From Rhizobium leguminosarum (lineage in GTDB: Bacteria > Pseudomonadota > Alphaproteobacteria > Rhizobiales > Rhizobiaceae): DNA of 41,789 bases. Position numbers and translations under genes: made by a program. Positions 1 to 7,570 of the stretch are shown here, piece by piece (the first letter of the stretch is position 1; the number at the start of each line of letters is the position of its first letter). Where the stretch lies: assembly GCF_001652265.1 (NCBI RefSeq), contig NZ_LWBS01000427.1, forward strand, positions 1 to 41,789. Reading direction: 5' to 3'. The notes under the pieces were generated by a model. The model saw only the letters and a program-made list of their open reading frames with translations. It made no database searches and was not told the DNA's origin.

Positions 1-197
1 CGATGTTTTGGGCCCGGTTTCAATCGTGAGCCCGTTTTTCCATCTTATCGGGGGCAACCACCCCTGCCAGCCATCACTCTTGAAAATGGTCTGGGGTGAT
101 CGCGCCGCGATTACCCCATGTTTTGCGTTAACGACATGCGGAAAAACAAAGACCTAAAGCGCGAGGAGCGAATCTGAAAGATCGCGACGCGCTTTAG
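1..197. repeat. Left terminal copy of a dispersed composite repeat (inverted relative to the right end)
   Basis: Positions 2-127 are identical to the reverse complement of 41664-41789. Positions 128-197 continue the match with only five differences (128, 129, 141, 150, 152). Two parts can be told apart. Positions 1-119 look like the end of a mobile element and hold a near-perfect palindrome at 93-117 (GGGGTGATCGCG / CGCGATTACCCC). Positions 120-197 belong to a rhizobial intergenic palindrome family, with arms CCTAAAGCGCG-type at 153-163 and 187-197. The window edge cuts the repeat, so its full length and any transposase are unseen. No reading frame in it resembles a known protein. Confidence 0.93.
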
Positions 198-424
198 ACG
201 CTGGGCAGGTTGGGTCAATCGAATAAACGGAAGATTTTGTTCCAGTCCGAAAGTTCTCGAAACGATAATCGACATTCTTGATCGTCTTGCTTGACCACAA
301 TCTTTTGATTGCCGCACGTCGTCGGCTTGGGTCGAAAGTATGCGACCAGCCTCCGTCGCGAAAATCCCAATCAAAGTTGGGCCTTTGCGACAGATTGTTG
401 CAACAGCTTTTCGGTTCCATCGGT
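198..424. other. Stretch without a recognised gene
   Basis: Between the terminal repeat and the transposase remnant I see no gene I can support. Overlapping minus-strand frames of about 100 codons are open here, but their translations resemble no family I know and they run into the repeat. It may be leftover 3-prime flank of the Tn3-type element whose transposase end lies just to the right; I could not find its terminal inverted repeat. Confidence 0.4.
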
Positions 425-670
425 TCACGCTGCCAGCCGCCCAAAATCGATCCGGCTATTCAGGTCGAGGTCGAAACGGCCATAAGGATTGACGTGACTG
501 TAGATCAGCGGCGTGAGGCTGCGATAATCCTCCAGCGTCATCCGGCCCGCCCATTTCGGCTCCACCAGCACGGTCTGAAGCATGCGGGTGTCCACATAGA
601 CGAGCGACACCTGCAGCAAATGCAGCGCAAGGGCGGAGACCTCCTGCTCATCGCCGCTACCGGGTTTTAC
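425..670 (-). pseudogene. tnpA: Remnant of a Tn3-family transposase (C-terminal end only)
   Basis: The minus-strand frame ends at a stop at 425-427 and reads back through about 80 residues containing DEQEVSALALHLLQ, VYVDTRMLQ, LTPLIYSHVNPYGRFDLDL and a final RIDFGRLAA. I recognise this as the extreme C-terminus of Tn3-type TnpA transposases, which are normally about 1000 residues. There is no start codon or RBS in the right place. The match fades around 670, just before the folD stop codon in another frame. It is therefore a 5-prime-truncated fossil. The family call is from memory of the conserved tail and has not been searched. Confidence 0.6.
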
Positions 671-698
671 CTCCGGAATTGCGGAAGCATTGCGGGGC

Positions 699-1598
699 TC
701 AAAACTGCGGCGGCGTCTGCCCTGCAGTGCGGTGGGCGGCGATGACCGTGTTGGCCATCAGCATGGCGATGGTCATTGGTCCGACGCCGCCGGGAACCGG
801 GGTGATGGTGCTGGCGACCGCCGAGACCTCCTCGAAGGCGACATCGCCGACGAGCCGGGTCTTGCCCTCGCCTCTTTCGGGGGCTGCCACCCGATTGATG
901 CCGACGTCGATGACCGTCGCACCGGGCTTGACCCAATCGGCCCTGACCATCTCCGGCCGGCCGACAGCGGCCACCAAGATATCGGCGTTGCGGCAGACCT
1001 CGGCGAGATTCCTGGTCCTGGAATGCGCGATCGTCACCGTCGCATTGGCGTTGAGCAGCAATTGCGCCATCGGCTTGCCGAACAGGTTGGAGCGGCCGAT
1101 GACGACGGCGTTGAGGCCGGAGAGATCCTCGCCATGGGTACGGCGGACGAACACCATGGCGCCGGCCGGGGTGCAGGAGACCAGTCCGGTCTTCAGGTCG
1201 CCGGTGGCGAGCTTGCCGGCATTGACGACGCTCAGGCCGTCGACATCCTTTTCCGGCAGGATCGACTGGATGATCGCCTCGCTGTCGAGCGGCTTCGGCA
1301 GGGGCAGCTGCACCAGGATGCCGTGGATCGACGGATCGGCGTTGAGGGTGGCGACAAGGGCTGCCAGCTCCTCCTGCCTCGTCTCAGCCGGCAGCGTGTG
1401 CTGGACGGACTTGAATCCGCATTCCTTGGCCATGCGGCCCTTGGAACCGACATAGGCGTGGCTTGCCGGATCGTCGCCGACGATGACGACAGCAAGGCCG
1501 GTGGTGACGCCGGTACTTTTTTCCAACGCCGCCGTCGCACTCTTGACCGTCTGAATGACCGATGCAGCTACGTTCTTGCCGTCGATTACTGTCGTCAC
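699..1598 (-). CDS. folD: Bifunctional methylenetetrahydrofolate dehydrogenase / methenyltetrahydrofolate cyclohydrolase FolD
   Basis: FolD interconverts 5,10-methylene-THF, 5,10-methenyl-THF and 10-formyl-THF in the cytosol, using NADP. The protein has the usual length (299 aa). Visible signatures are the catalytic Tyr/Lys segment [12 protein letters not shown] (Y49, K53), the substrate motif [10 protein letters not shown], the NADP-binding loop [11 protein letters not shown] and the C-terminal [15 protein letters not shown] chose the GTG start at 1596-1598 because GGAGAG lies 4 nt upstream and the product then begins [11 protein letters not shown] like its relatives; the frame stays open to 1625. 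It is a housekeeping gene outside the flagellar set. Its 3-prime end lies right beside the transposase remnant, so an old rearrangement point is immediately downstream. Confidence 0.96.
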   Translation of the reverse strand: MTTVIDGKNVAASVIQTVKSATAALEKSTGVTTGLAVVIVGDDPASHAYVGSKGRMAKECGFKSVQHTLPAETRQEELAALVATLNADPSIHGILVQLPLPKPLDSEAIIQSILPEKDVDGLSVVNAGKLATGDLKTGLVSCTPAGAMVFVRRTHGEDLSGLNAVVIGRSNLFGKPMAQLLLNANATVTIAHSRTRNLAEVCRNADILVAAVGRPEMVRADWVKPGATVIDVGINRVAAPERGEGKTRLVGDVAFEEVSAVASTITPVPGGVGPMTIAMLMANTVIAAHRTAGQTPPQF

Positions 1599-1718
1599 GC
1601 GTCTCTCCGCCCTGTTTCGCGTCAATCTATGGATAGTTGACGAGCTTCAAATGCTCGCTAACGCCCTATCCTGTCGGAAAGCAGCAATGCAATATCAAAA
1701 ATGCAAGGAAATGTTCCT

Positions 1719-3488
1719 TCAACGCAGCGGTCGTCGCGCTTCGAGCGCATGAACACGAAGCCGGTCGCGCAGGCCGGAGATCTCGGAGCGCAGCACCTCC
1801 ATTTCGTCGATTGGCGCGGGGTCCGGCGCGGGCATCGACGGCAGTGGAACCTGTGGCCGGGGCGCCGGCATTTTCTCCCTTCCGGGATCGGCGACGGGCC
1901 TGCGCAGGCGCAGCAGGAAAGCCGCAGCAAGGCCTATCGCAAGGCCCGCCGCGGCACCAGCCAGCGAGCGGCCGGTTAGGCCATCGGTGCCCAAGACTGC
2001 GGTTGCCAATGCCGGCTTCAGGAGAACGATACGACCGTCGGTGGCGGTTTCAGCCGCTGCTGACGTCGCCTCTTCGAGGCGCGAGCGCGCGGCATTCGCT
2101 TTTTCGCTGAGCTCGGTCAGGCGTGACAAATCGACGCCGGTGTCCCGGCTCTGGGCGATCAGCGTATTGCGGCGGTCGTTCAGGCCCTTGCGGGCATCGA
2201 CGGCGGCTTTGACAGCGAGGTTGGCAGTCTGAGCAAGACGGGTCAGCTCCTTGCCCATATTGTCCTTCAGACCGTCGGTTTCAGCCTGCTGCTGCAAGAG
2301 GCGCGGATGGCGCGGGCCGAGCTCGGCCGAAAGCTGCGCAAGCGCTGTCCTGGCGACGGCATACTTGTCGCGCCAGCCCTGCAGCGCCGGCGAAAGCATA
2401 TCGGAGGGAAGCGAACCGTCGAGCACTTCGGCAAGTTTTGCCGCCTTGAGCCGGTCGGTCTGCGCCTTGGCGGCAAGAATATTCTGGTCGGCGGCTTTCA
2501 GATCGGCATCGAGCTGGTCGATCTGGCGGCGAAGATCGATCGCCACCTTGACGTTGCCCTCGCCGCTCTTTGCCGTGAAGGCGGCAAGCTCCGCCTTCGC
2601 CTCGTCATAGGTTTTGCGCAAGGCGGCATCGGTTTCGACGTTGCGGGGTCCGCCTGCTGTAGAAACCGCTTCGGCAAGCCTTGCGGCGATGCGCATGGAT
2701 TTGCCGCTATCGCCGGTCGTCACCCTCGCGAGGATCGTGCCGGCAGCGGCATCGGGCAGTATCTCGACCGCATGCTTCAGCGTGACCTCGGCTCGCGAGG
2801 CCGGATCGGCAGCAGCACCGGTCGCCGAAAGGAGATCGAGCGCGACGCCGAGCGCATTGGCGCTGGCGCCAGCAAATTCGGGATCATGATCGAGTTTCAG
2901 GGCGGCCACCGTCGAAGCAACCACCCGCGCCGACAGCAATCCTTTCGCAGCAGCCTGGGTGAAGGCAGCGCGGCTTACAGCATCGCTCTTCACCGCAAGT
3001 GTCGCCTCGGCACGATAGAGGGTCGGCGAAGCCGGCATCAGCGCCGGCAAGCCCGCGCCGATGATCGTCGCAGCGGCGACCATCATCGCAAGACCAATGC
3101 CGCCGACGCGGCGGCGCGGCGCGGCCGGCCGGGGCTCGGCGGGTTCTTCACGAACCGCGGCCAGCGGTTCGGGTGAAATCACAGGCTCGTCGGCCAGAAC
3201 ACTCAGCTCTTCATCGCCCGCCGGCTCCTGAAGAAGCGGATGGCCGACGTCATTGGCGGCCCGGAGGCGGTTGCCGAGGATGGTTTCGATGCGGTCGACC
3301 AGCGGTGCGGTGCGCGCCGCCCTGGCGCGCTGCTCCTCCAGCACCCGGCCGATGGCGCGCACCAATTCGGCCTCGGGCGGCGCGATATCAGGCCGGCTCG
3401 ACCGGGGCGCCGCATAGGAATCGTCATGGGGGCGCGGCCCTGCGGCTGCGCGATCCTGGAAGTTGTTTCTGGCCCTGATATCGTACAT
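1719..3488 (-). CDS. Wzz/GumC-like polysaccharide chain-length or transport protein without kinase domain
   Basis: This is a 589-aa inner-membrane protein of the PCP (Wzz/GumC/ExoP) type. It has a cytoplasmic, proline-rich N-terminus; a first membrane segment near residues 140-160 (GLAMMVAAATIIGAGLPALM); the Wzz-like sequence LYRAEATLAVKSDAV; and a long periplasmic helical or coiled-coil region. A second membrane segment lies near 525-545 (LAGAAAGLAIGLAAAFLL), followed by a short cytoplasmic tail. No Walker A or tyrosine-rich BY-kinase domain follows, unlike full-length ExoP. The family controls length or export of surface polysaccharide. The adjacent glycosyltransferase fits that role. The start is uncertain: ATG at 3486-3488 or GTG at 3495-3497, neither with a strong RBS. 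Confidence 0.7.
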   Translation of the reverse strand: MYDIRARNNFQDRAAAGPRPHDDSYAAPRSSRPDIAPPEAELVRAIGRVLEEQRARAARTAPLVDRIETILGNRLRAANDVGHPLLQEPAGDEELSVLADEPVISPEPLAAVREEPAEPRPAAPRRRVGGIGLAMMVAAATIIGAGLPALMPASPTLYRAEATLAVKSDAVSRAAFTQAAAKGLLSARVVASTVAALKLDHDPEFAGASANALGVALDLLSATGAAADPASRAEVTLKHAVEILPDAAAGTILARVTTGDSGKSMRIAARLAEAVSTAGGPRNVETDAALRKTYDEAKAELAAFTAKSGEGNVKVAIDLRRQIDQLDADLKAADQNILAAKAQTDRLKAAKLAEVLDGSLPSDMLSPALQGWRDKYAVARTALAQLSAELGPRHPRLLQQQAETDGLKDNMGKELTRLAQTANLAVKAAVDARKGLNDRRNTLIAQSRDTGVDLSRLTELSEKANAARSRLEEATSAAAETATDGRIVLLKPALATAVLGTDGLTGRSLAGAAAGLAIGLAAAFLLRLRRPVADPGREKMPAPRPQVPLPSMPAPDPAPIDEMEVLRSEISGLRDRLRVHALEARRPLR

Positions 3489-3609
3489 TTGCGCCACATC
3501 TCATGCACATGATGGCCGAGTTCGCTCATCCGCACGGATGCAGATGATTAATCCACTCTAAATATTCATGGCAAAGAAATGGTTAACCGCAGCGGGCAAG
3601 AATTGCTAA

Positions 3610-3635
3610 GTCGCGCGTCTTGTTAGACGCGCGAC
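3610..3635 (-). terminator. Hairpin downstream of the WecG-type glycosyltransferase
   Basis: There is a perfect 11-bp inverted repeat, GTCGCGCGTCT / AGACGCGCGAC, with a TGTT loop. It lies just after the glycosyltransferase stop codon on the minus strand. The run after it is only moderately T-rich, so factor-independent termination is plausible rather than certain. Confidence 0.6.
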
Positions 3636-3645
3636 GCTATAAAGG

Positions 3646-4485
3646 TCAGCTCGCCTTCTTATGGTCCGACCGCGGCTGCAGCGCGCTTCCGTGCTCTTCC
3701 GGATGGCTGAGGATCCTTTCACGCCGGCGAAAGCGGTAGCGCAGGACATGGAAGAGAAACACCGGGATGCCGATGATGTAGCGGCGCCAGAGGCGCGTCG
3801 GCTCCTGCAGCAGGCGATAGGCCCATTCCAGGCGCATCATCCGCACCGTACTCGGCGCACGCGGAACAGCGCCGGAGACGAAGTCGAAGAGCGCCCCCAC
3901 CGTCAGCACCAGGCGCGCATGATCGGCGCGAATATGATCGTGAACCCATTTTTCCTGCAGCGGCGTGCCCATGCCGACGATCAGGATATCGAGCTTCTGG
4001 CGCTCGAGCTCTTCGATGACAGGCGAGGGATCGACCTTGTCGAAGTAACCGTCGGAAACGACGACGAATTCGTGCCAGGGCGTGTGCCTGTGGAAATTTT
4101 CCGCCGCCGCCTCGACGACCGAACGCTCGCCGCCGATGAGGCCGATGCGACGCGGCGCCTCCATGAAGGTCAGGAAGGCCGGCACGAAATCGGTGCCGTT
4201 CAGATTGGCGGGAAACGGCGAACCATGGGCGATCTGCGACGCGATATTGAGGCCGATGCCGTCCGGCAGCACCAGATTGTGCGACATGATCCGGTAATAT
4301 TCGTCGTCGCGCAGTGCCGTCAGCATGTTGTGGGCGTTGACGAAGCAAACCACGGTCTGGCCGACGGGAATGGAGGCCAGCTCGTTGATGAAAACGAGGG
4401 CGTCGTCCCAGCCGAGATCGCAGACCGGCAGATCGAAGATCGTCCGCCGCGATGCGAGCACCGCGAAGTTTGCAATCAGATTCAT
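3646..4485 (-). CDS. WecG/TagA/CpsF-family glycosyltransferase
   Basis: This 279-aa protein belongs to the GT26 family, which transfers N-acetylmannosaminuronic acid, ManNAc or related sugars to lipid-linked intermediates. Family signatures are VCFVNAHNMLTAL near the N-terminus, LPDGIGLN, and LDILIVGMGTPLQEKWVHDH. The ATG at 4483-4485 was chosen because a strong GGAGG lies 6 nt before it and the protein then has family length. The frame is open to 4659, but the extra N-terminus looks non-coding. With the GumC-like gene it forms a small surface-polysaccharide locus beside the flagellar cluster. The exact sugar cannot be told from sequence. Confidence 0.85.
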   Translation of the reverse strand: MNLIANFAVLASRRTIFDLPVCDLGWDDALVFINELASIPVGQTVVCFVNAHNMLTALRDDEYYRIMSHNLVLPDGIGLNIASQIAHGSPFPANLNGTDFVPAFLTFMEAPRRIGLIGGERSVVEAAAENFHRHTPWHEFVVVSDGYFDKVDPSPVIEELERQKLDILIVGMGTPLQEKWVHDHIRADHARLVLTVGALFDFVSGAVPRAPSTVRMMRLEWAYRLLQEPTRLWRRYIIGIPVFLFHVLRYRFRRRERILSHPEEHGSALQPRSDHKKAS

Positions 4486-4726
4486 TCCTACCTCCTGCCG
4501 AGGGTGCTGCATGCGCCCGACATCCCGGAAAACAAGCCCATATTTCCGCACCGGAGGTCTCGCAAGGACCGGTCGCGTCCCGCCGGGATGGCGTCGCTCC
4601 GATCCCGGATAAGCGGCGCATGCCAAGCTGTGACACCTGATATAACAGGACGGTTTCAAACAACCCTTAGGAAAATTCCTTGAATTTCCATGCTCGTATA
4701 AGTGGATAATTAACCACGTGCGCCAA

Positions 4727-4758
4727 CGACAAACGGCGCCCCCGGGCGCCGTTTGTCG
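4727..4758 (-). terminator. Perfect 14-bp hairpin downstream of the 179-aa gene
   Basis: The arms CGACAAACGGCGCC and GGCGCCGTTTGTCG pair perfectly around a CCCG loop, 19 bases after the stop codon of the gene at 4777-5316 (minus strand). There is no long T tract, but position and stability point to a terminator ending the two-gene unit. The rest of 4486-4726 shows no gene and presumably holds the glycosyltransferase promoter. Confidence 0.65.
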
Positions 4759-4776
4759 TCGATGAGCAAATGATGT

Positions 4777-5316
4777 TTAGTGGGCCGCTGGCGCCGGTGC
4801 TTCGGCGGCCGGCGCGGTCTCGACGATCTTGACGGGTGCACTCACCTTCTTCGGCTGGCCGGCGGAGCTTTCCTTGACCTCTTCCTTGGAGAGATAGTCG
4901 AGTTGCTCCAGCATCACGTCGGCGACGTATTCGCCGCCGAGGCGCTCGTTCATGCCCTTCTTGATTTCCTCGCGGAAGGCCTTCGGATCGAAGGACTTGA
5001 TGTGGGCGATATCGACCATCTTGTTGCCGACGAGCAGGCTGAAAAGCTCGTCCGTCGTCATCTCGCTCAACGGCAGCGTCACGCCTTTCAGCATGTCCTT
5101 GTTCATCATGAACGAAACGCGGCCGAGGAAGTAACCGGTGATCGCACCGTTCCCGATGATCGGCACCGTGATCGTTTCGCCCTTCACCAGTTCAAGAGCG
5201 CTCTGCTTGGAATCCGTTGCTGCGGGCGCCGGCGCCGTCGCCAGGTACACCGAGAAATAGACCGAAGCCAAGGTGATGGCGCAAACCCAGACGCCGGTGA
5301 GGACGAGCTTGATCAT
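4777..5316 (-). CDS. Membrane-anchored protein of unknown function in the flagellar region
   Basis: The 179-aa protein has one N-terminal membrane segment (residues about 4-25, LVLTGVWVCAITLASVYFSV) and a predicted periplasmic remainder. It contains GETITVPIIGNGAITGYFLGR and ends in an alanine/proline-rich tail. The topology recalls FliL or other single-span flagellar accessory proteins, but I see no defining motif and do not assign a function. Its ATG overlaps the upstream gene's stop as ATGA (5314-5318), so the two are translationally coupled. A strong hairpin follows it. Confidence 0.75.
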   Translation of the reverse strand: MIKLVLTGVWVCAITLASVYFSVYLATAPAPAATDSKQSALELVKGETITVPIIGNGAITGYFLGRVSFMMNKDMLKGVTLPLSEMTTDELFSLLVGNKMVDIAHIKSFDPKAFREEIKKGMNERLGGEYVADVMLEQLDYLSKEEVKESSAGQPKKVSAPVKIVETAPAAEAPAPAAH

Positions 5317-5681
5317 CAGTTTCCACGCGCGGCGAATTGTTCCTGGGAATAGGTGCCGTCGGCATCGGCGTCCTGAACCGCGTTCTTCAGGAGGTCGGCG
5401 ACGGCGCGAACCGCTTCGAGATGCGCCTCGACGCGACGGGCATTGAGAACCAGTTTCTTCTTCAGTCCGTGCAGCTGATCGAGATGGGCAGCGGCAAGCT
5501 CGGCCGGATCGGTGTCGCGGAAAAGCATCGACAGCTCGTAGAGGCAGCGGCTCTTATGCGCGTTGGAGACCTTGAGATCGAACTGCGGATCGTTGCCGAT
5601 CCGGGTGTTCTCATTGTCGATGATCATTTCGAGGCGTCCGAGAACGGATTTGATCCTGTATTCGTTCGAAACTATTTCCAT
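5316..5681 (-). CDS. Small helical protein of unknown function, possibly an export-chaperone type (FlgN-like)
   Basis: The 121-aa product is acidic and almost wholly helical by eye, with no signal or membrane segment. It opens MEIVSNEYRIKSVLGRLEMI and contains LHGLKKKLVLNARRVEAHLEAV. Size, helical heptads and place at the end of a flagellar locus would fit a FlgN-like chaperone for FlgK/FlgL, which has not otherwise been seen in the window. That is a guess from form and context only. It is the first gene of a two-gene unit that begins after the terminator at 5767-5815. Confidence 0.7.
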   Translation of the reverse strand: MEIVSNEYRIKSVLGRLEMIIDNENTRIGNDPQFDLKVSNAHKSRCLYELSMLFRDTDPAELAAAHLDQLHGLKKKLVLNARRVEAHLEAVRAVADLLKNAVQDADADGTYSQEQFAARGN

Positions 5682-5705
5682 TGTAACCCCGGTTATGCGT
5701 CGTTT

Positions 5706-5754
5706 GGAGCATGATGCCGCAAAGTGCGCGGTTTTCGGACGACGTCATGCTCTA
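5706..5754. repeat. RIME-like intergenic palindromic repeat
   Basis: An imperfect palindrome with arms GAGCATGA (5707-5714) and TCATGCTC (5745-5752) encloses CCGCAAAGTGCGCGGTTTTC. I recognise this as the type of short intergenic palindrome dispersed in Rhizobium genomes (RIME-like). It lies just upstream of the gene that starts at 5681. Confidence 0.7.
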
Positions 5755-5766
5755 ACTATTTAATTG

Positions 5767-5815
5767 AGAACAGGATTCAGATTTTAGGCCAACGGGCCTA
5801 AAATCATCTTGTTCT
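5767..5815 (-). terminator. Terminator of the flgE-to-rod-binding-gene transcription unit
   Basis: A perfect core stem GATTTTAGGCC (5780-5790) / GGCCTAAAATC (5795-5805) is extended by the outer arms AGAACA / TGTTCT. The stem overlaps the stop codon of the rod-binding gene at 5804-5806. It is the first strong hairpin on the minus strand after flgE, so it probably ends the long flagellar operon. Confidence 0.75.
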
Positions 5816-6367
5816 GTCGGTCTTGGCTTCGGCGGTCGGCGTGCCAAAGGTCTTGCGCTGGAAGTCGTCGATCATGCTGAGCGCAGCGTTGCGATCATCG
5901 TCGTTGGTGGAGGCATTGACGACCTTGCCTTCCTGCCGGCGCAGTTGCTCGCTGTACATCTGCTTGGCGATACCGATGCCGTCTCCCTTGGCCATGGTGT
6001 TGCCGAGCTGTTCGGCCATCATGCCCTTCCAGATATCGCCGGTCGCGCCCTTGCCGTATACGTCTTCGCTTTCGCTCGGCAGCATGGACTTGACGAAATT
6101 CTGCAGGACCATGGCCTCGAACTTCCGGTAGCTTTCCGGAACGTCCTCGGCCTTGGTGCGGTTCTGGATGTTTGCGAGGCCGCTCTTCTGGCCGATATGA
6201 TCGAGAACGTCGACCGTATTGGAGAAGCCCTTGCCATTCTCGGCGAGGCTCGTTGCGGCAAAGGCCGCACGATTTGCCTTCAACTTTTCCTGGGCTGCCT
6301 GAACCTCCATGGGGTCGGCAGCTTTGACAACGTCCAGGACCAGATCACTAGGGGGCGAAATAGCCAC
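5804..6367 (-). CDS. Rod-binding protein, FlgJ N-terminal-domain type, without muramidase domain
   Basis: The 187-aa protein carries the rod-binding domain found at the N-terminus of enterobacterial FlgJ. Signatures are YRKFEAMVLQNFVKSMLPSE, a GATGDIWKGMMAEQLGNTMA stretch and GIGIAKQMY. FlgJ caps the growing rod in the periplasm. The enterobacterial peptidoglycan hydrolase half is missing here; that job may fall to the separate transglycosylase at 16327-16905. It starts 32 bp after the FliJ-like gene and ends at a strong terminator, as the last gene of the flgE operon. Confidence 0.82.
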   Translation of the reverse strand: MAISPPSDLVLDVVKAADPMEVQAAQEKLKANRAAFAATSLAENGKGFSNTVDVLDHIGQKSGLANIQNRTKAEDVPESYRKFEAMVLQNFVKSMLPSESEDVYGKGATGDIWKGMMAEQLGNTMAKGDGIGIAKQMYSEQLRRQEGKVVNASTNDDDRNAALSMIDDFQRKTFGTPTAEAKTDRTR

Positions 6368-6399
6368 GTTACAATCCTCTGAATTTAAGATCGTAGCGA

Positions 6400-6813
6400 C
6401 TATGGTTTTTGAAGCTTGCTGGAGGCTGGCGTTGCGAATTGCTGATCGATGACATCGTAGACGGCGTTGTCATCTGCCTCGCGGCGCTCGGCTTCGAGAG
6501 CTTCTTTCATGCCGTCTTCGAGGCGGTCGCCCTTGGCGCGCTCGCGCGTCAGCCGCATCTCGTGGATCTGCTGCATGCCGGTCAGCTGCTGGTCCTTGAT
6601 GGTGAGCCTACCGAACCGGTCGGCGTAATTCTGCGAGAACGCGTGGTGGACGGGGTCCATCGAGCCGAGCGCCAGGATGACGTCGTCCATCGCCACATTG
6701 ACCTCGACACGCTGACGGCTGGTTTCGGCCAGGTCGTTCTCGGCCATTCTTTCGATATGCCGCTGCACCGAGAGTAGCCGCTTGAGCTTCTGGGAGCGCT
6801 TCTTTTCGATCAT
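6400..6813 (-). CDS. FliJ-like coiled-coil protein
   Basis: The 137-aa cytoplasmic protein is highly charged and predicted coiled coil along its length. It opens MIEKKRSQKLKRLLSVQRHIERMAENDLAE. Length, composition and the two-helix look fit FliJ, the stalk of the FliH-FliI export ATPase and a chaperone escort. No other FliJ candidate is in the window. FliJ is poorly conserved, so this rests on form and context. It begins 4 bp after the fliR stop and is clearly in the same operon. Confidence 0.6.
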   Translation of the reverse strand: MIEKKRSQKLKRLLSVQRHIERMAENDLAETSRQRVEVNVAMDDVILALGSMDPVHHAFSQNYADRFGRLTIKDQQLTGMQQIHEMRLTRERAKGDRLEDGMKEALEAERREADDNAVYDVIDQQFATPASSKLQKP

Positions 6814-6817
6814 CGCC

Positions 6818-7570
6818 TCATCGCCCGATATAGATCGAGCCGAAGGACTGGCCGAACTGGCTGACCAACGCCGCGATCGAGAAATAGATCAGGAAGAGCC
6901 CGCCCATCAGCAGATAGGGCGTGGAAATGAAGTAGACCGGGATCTGCGGCGCCAGCTTGTTGATGAAACCGATCGAGACGTTGAAGATCATGCCGTAGAT
7001 CAAAAACGGGCTCGACAGCCGCAGCATGATGTAGGTGGTCTGCTCCAGCGTGTCGGTAAAGGAGATCAGCGTCGCGCGCATCTGCATCAGGCCGCCGAAG
7101 GGCATGGTCGTGTAGGAATCGATCAGCGCGCGGAAGACGATATGATGGAAATCCATGATGAAGAGAATCATTATGCCGGCAAAGGTAATGAAGCCGGAAA
7201 GGCTGGTCTCCGGCGTGTCTTCGAGGATGTCGGCGGAACCCGGCTGGGTGTAACCGACCATCATCGCGATGATCGTCGCGGCGAACTGCATGCCGATCGT
7301 GTAGATCCTCGCCAGCATCCCGTACATCACGCCGATCAGCGATTCGCTGAAGATCAGGCCGATATAGGTTCCCGAACTTGTGTGAACGGCCGGGTAGACG
7401 GTGTCCCAGAGCAACGGCATGACGGCGATCGAGAGCGCGCCGGCGATGAAGACGCGCAGCTGGTCGGGCACGCGCGCTGAGGAAAAACCCGGAAGAGCCA
7501 GCACACAGCCACCTATCCGGCAGAAAACCAGAAACAGCGCGAGAACGGTCCCTTGCGGGTCTGTTATCAT
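6818..7570 (-). CDS. fliR: Flagellar export gate protein FliR
   Basis: FliR forms the inner-membrane export gate together with FliP and FliQ. The 250-aa length is normal, and the protein is mostly membrane-spanning. The conserved opening [20 protein letters not shown] and the typical [20 protein letters not shown] follow the family, as does the [11 protein letters not shown] region. Its ATG overlaps the flhA stop as ATGA (7567-7570), so it is translationally coupled to flhA. Confidence 0.95.
   Translation of the reverse strand: MITDPQGTVLALFLVFCRIGGCVLALPGFSSARVPDQLRVFIAGALSIAVMPLLWDTVYPAVHTSSGTYIGLIFSESLIGVMYGMLARIYTIGMQFAATIIAMMVGYTQPGSADILEDTPETSLSGFITFAGIMILFIMDFHHIVFRALIDSYTTMPFGGLMQMRATLISFTDTLEQTTYIMLRLSSPFLIYGMIFNVSIGFINKLAPQIPVYFISTPYLLMGGLFLIYFSIAALVSQFGQSFGSIYIGR

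Noticed and set aside
111..444. Minus-strand frames of 96-105 codons in the left junction
   Set aside because: They run into the terminal repeat, and their translations match nothing I know; probably chance frames in mobile-element debris.
690..1640. Long plus-strand frames opposite folD
   Set aside because: They are antisense shadows of folD; translations are Arg/Asp-rich with no family look, and FolD motifs are unambiguous on the minus strand.
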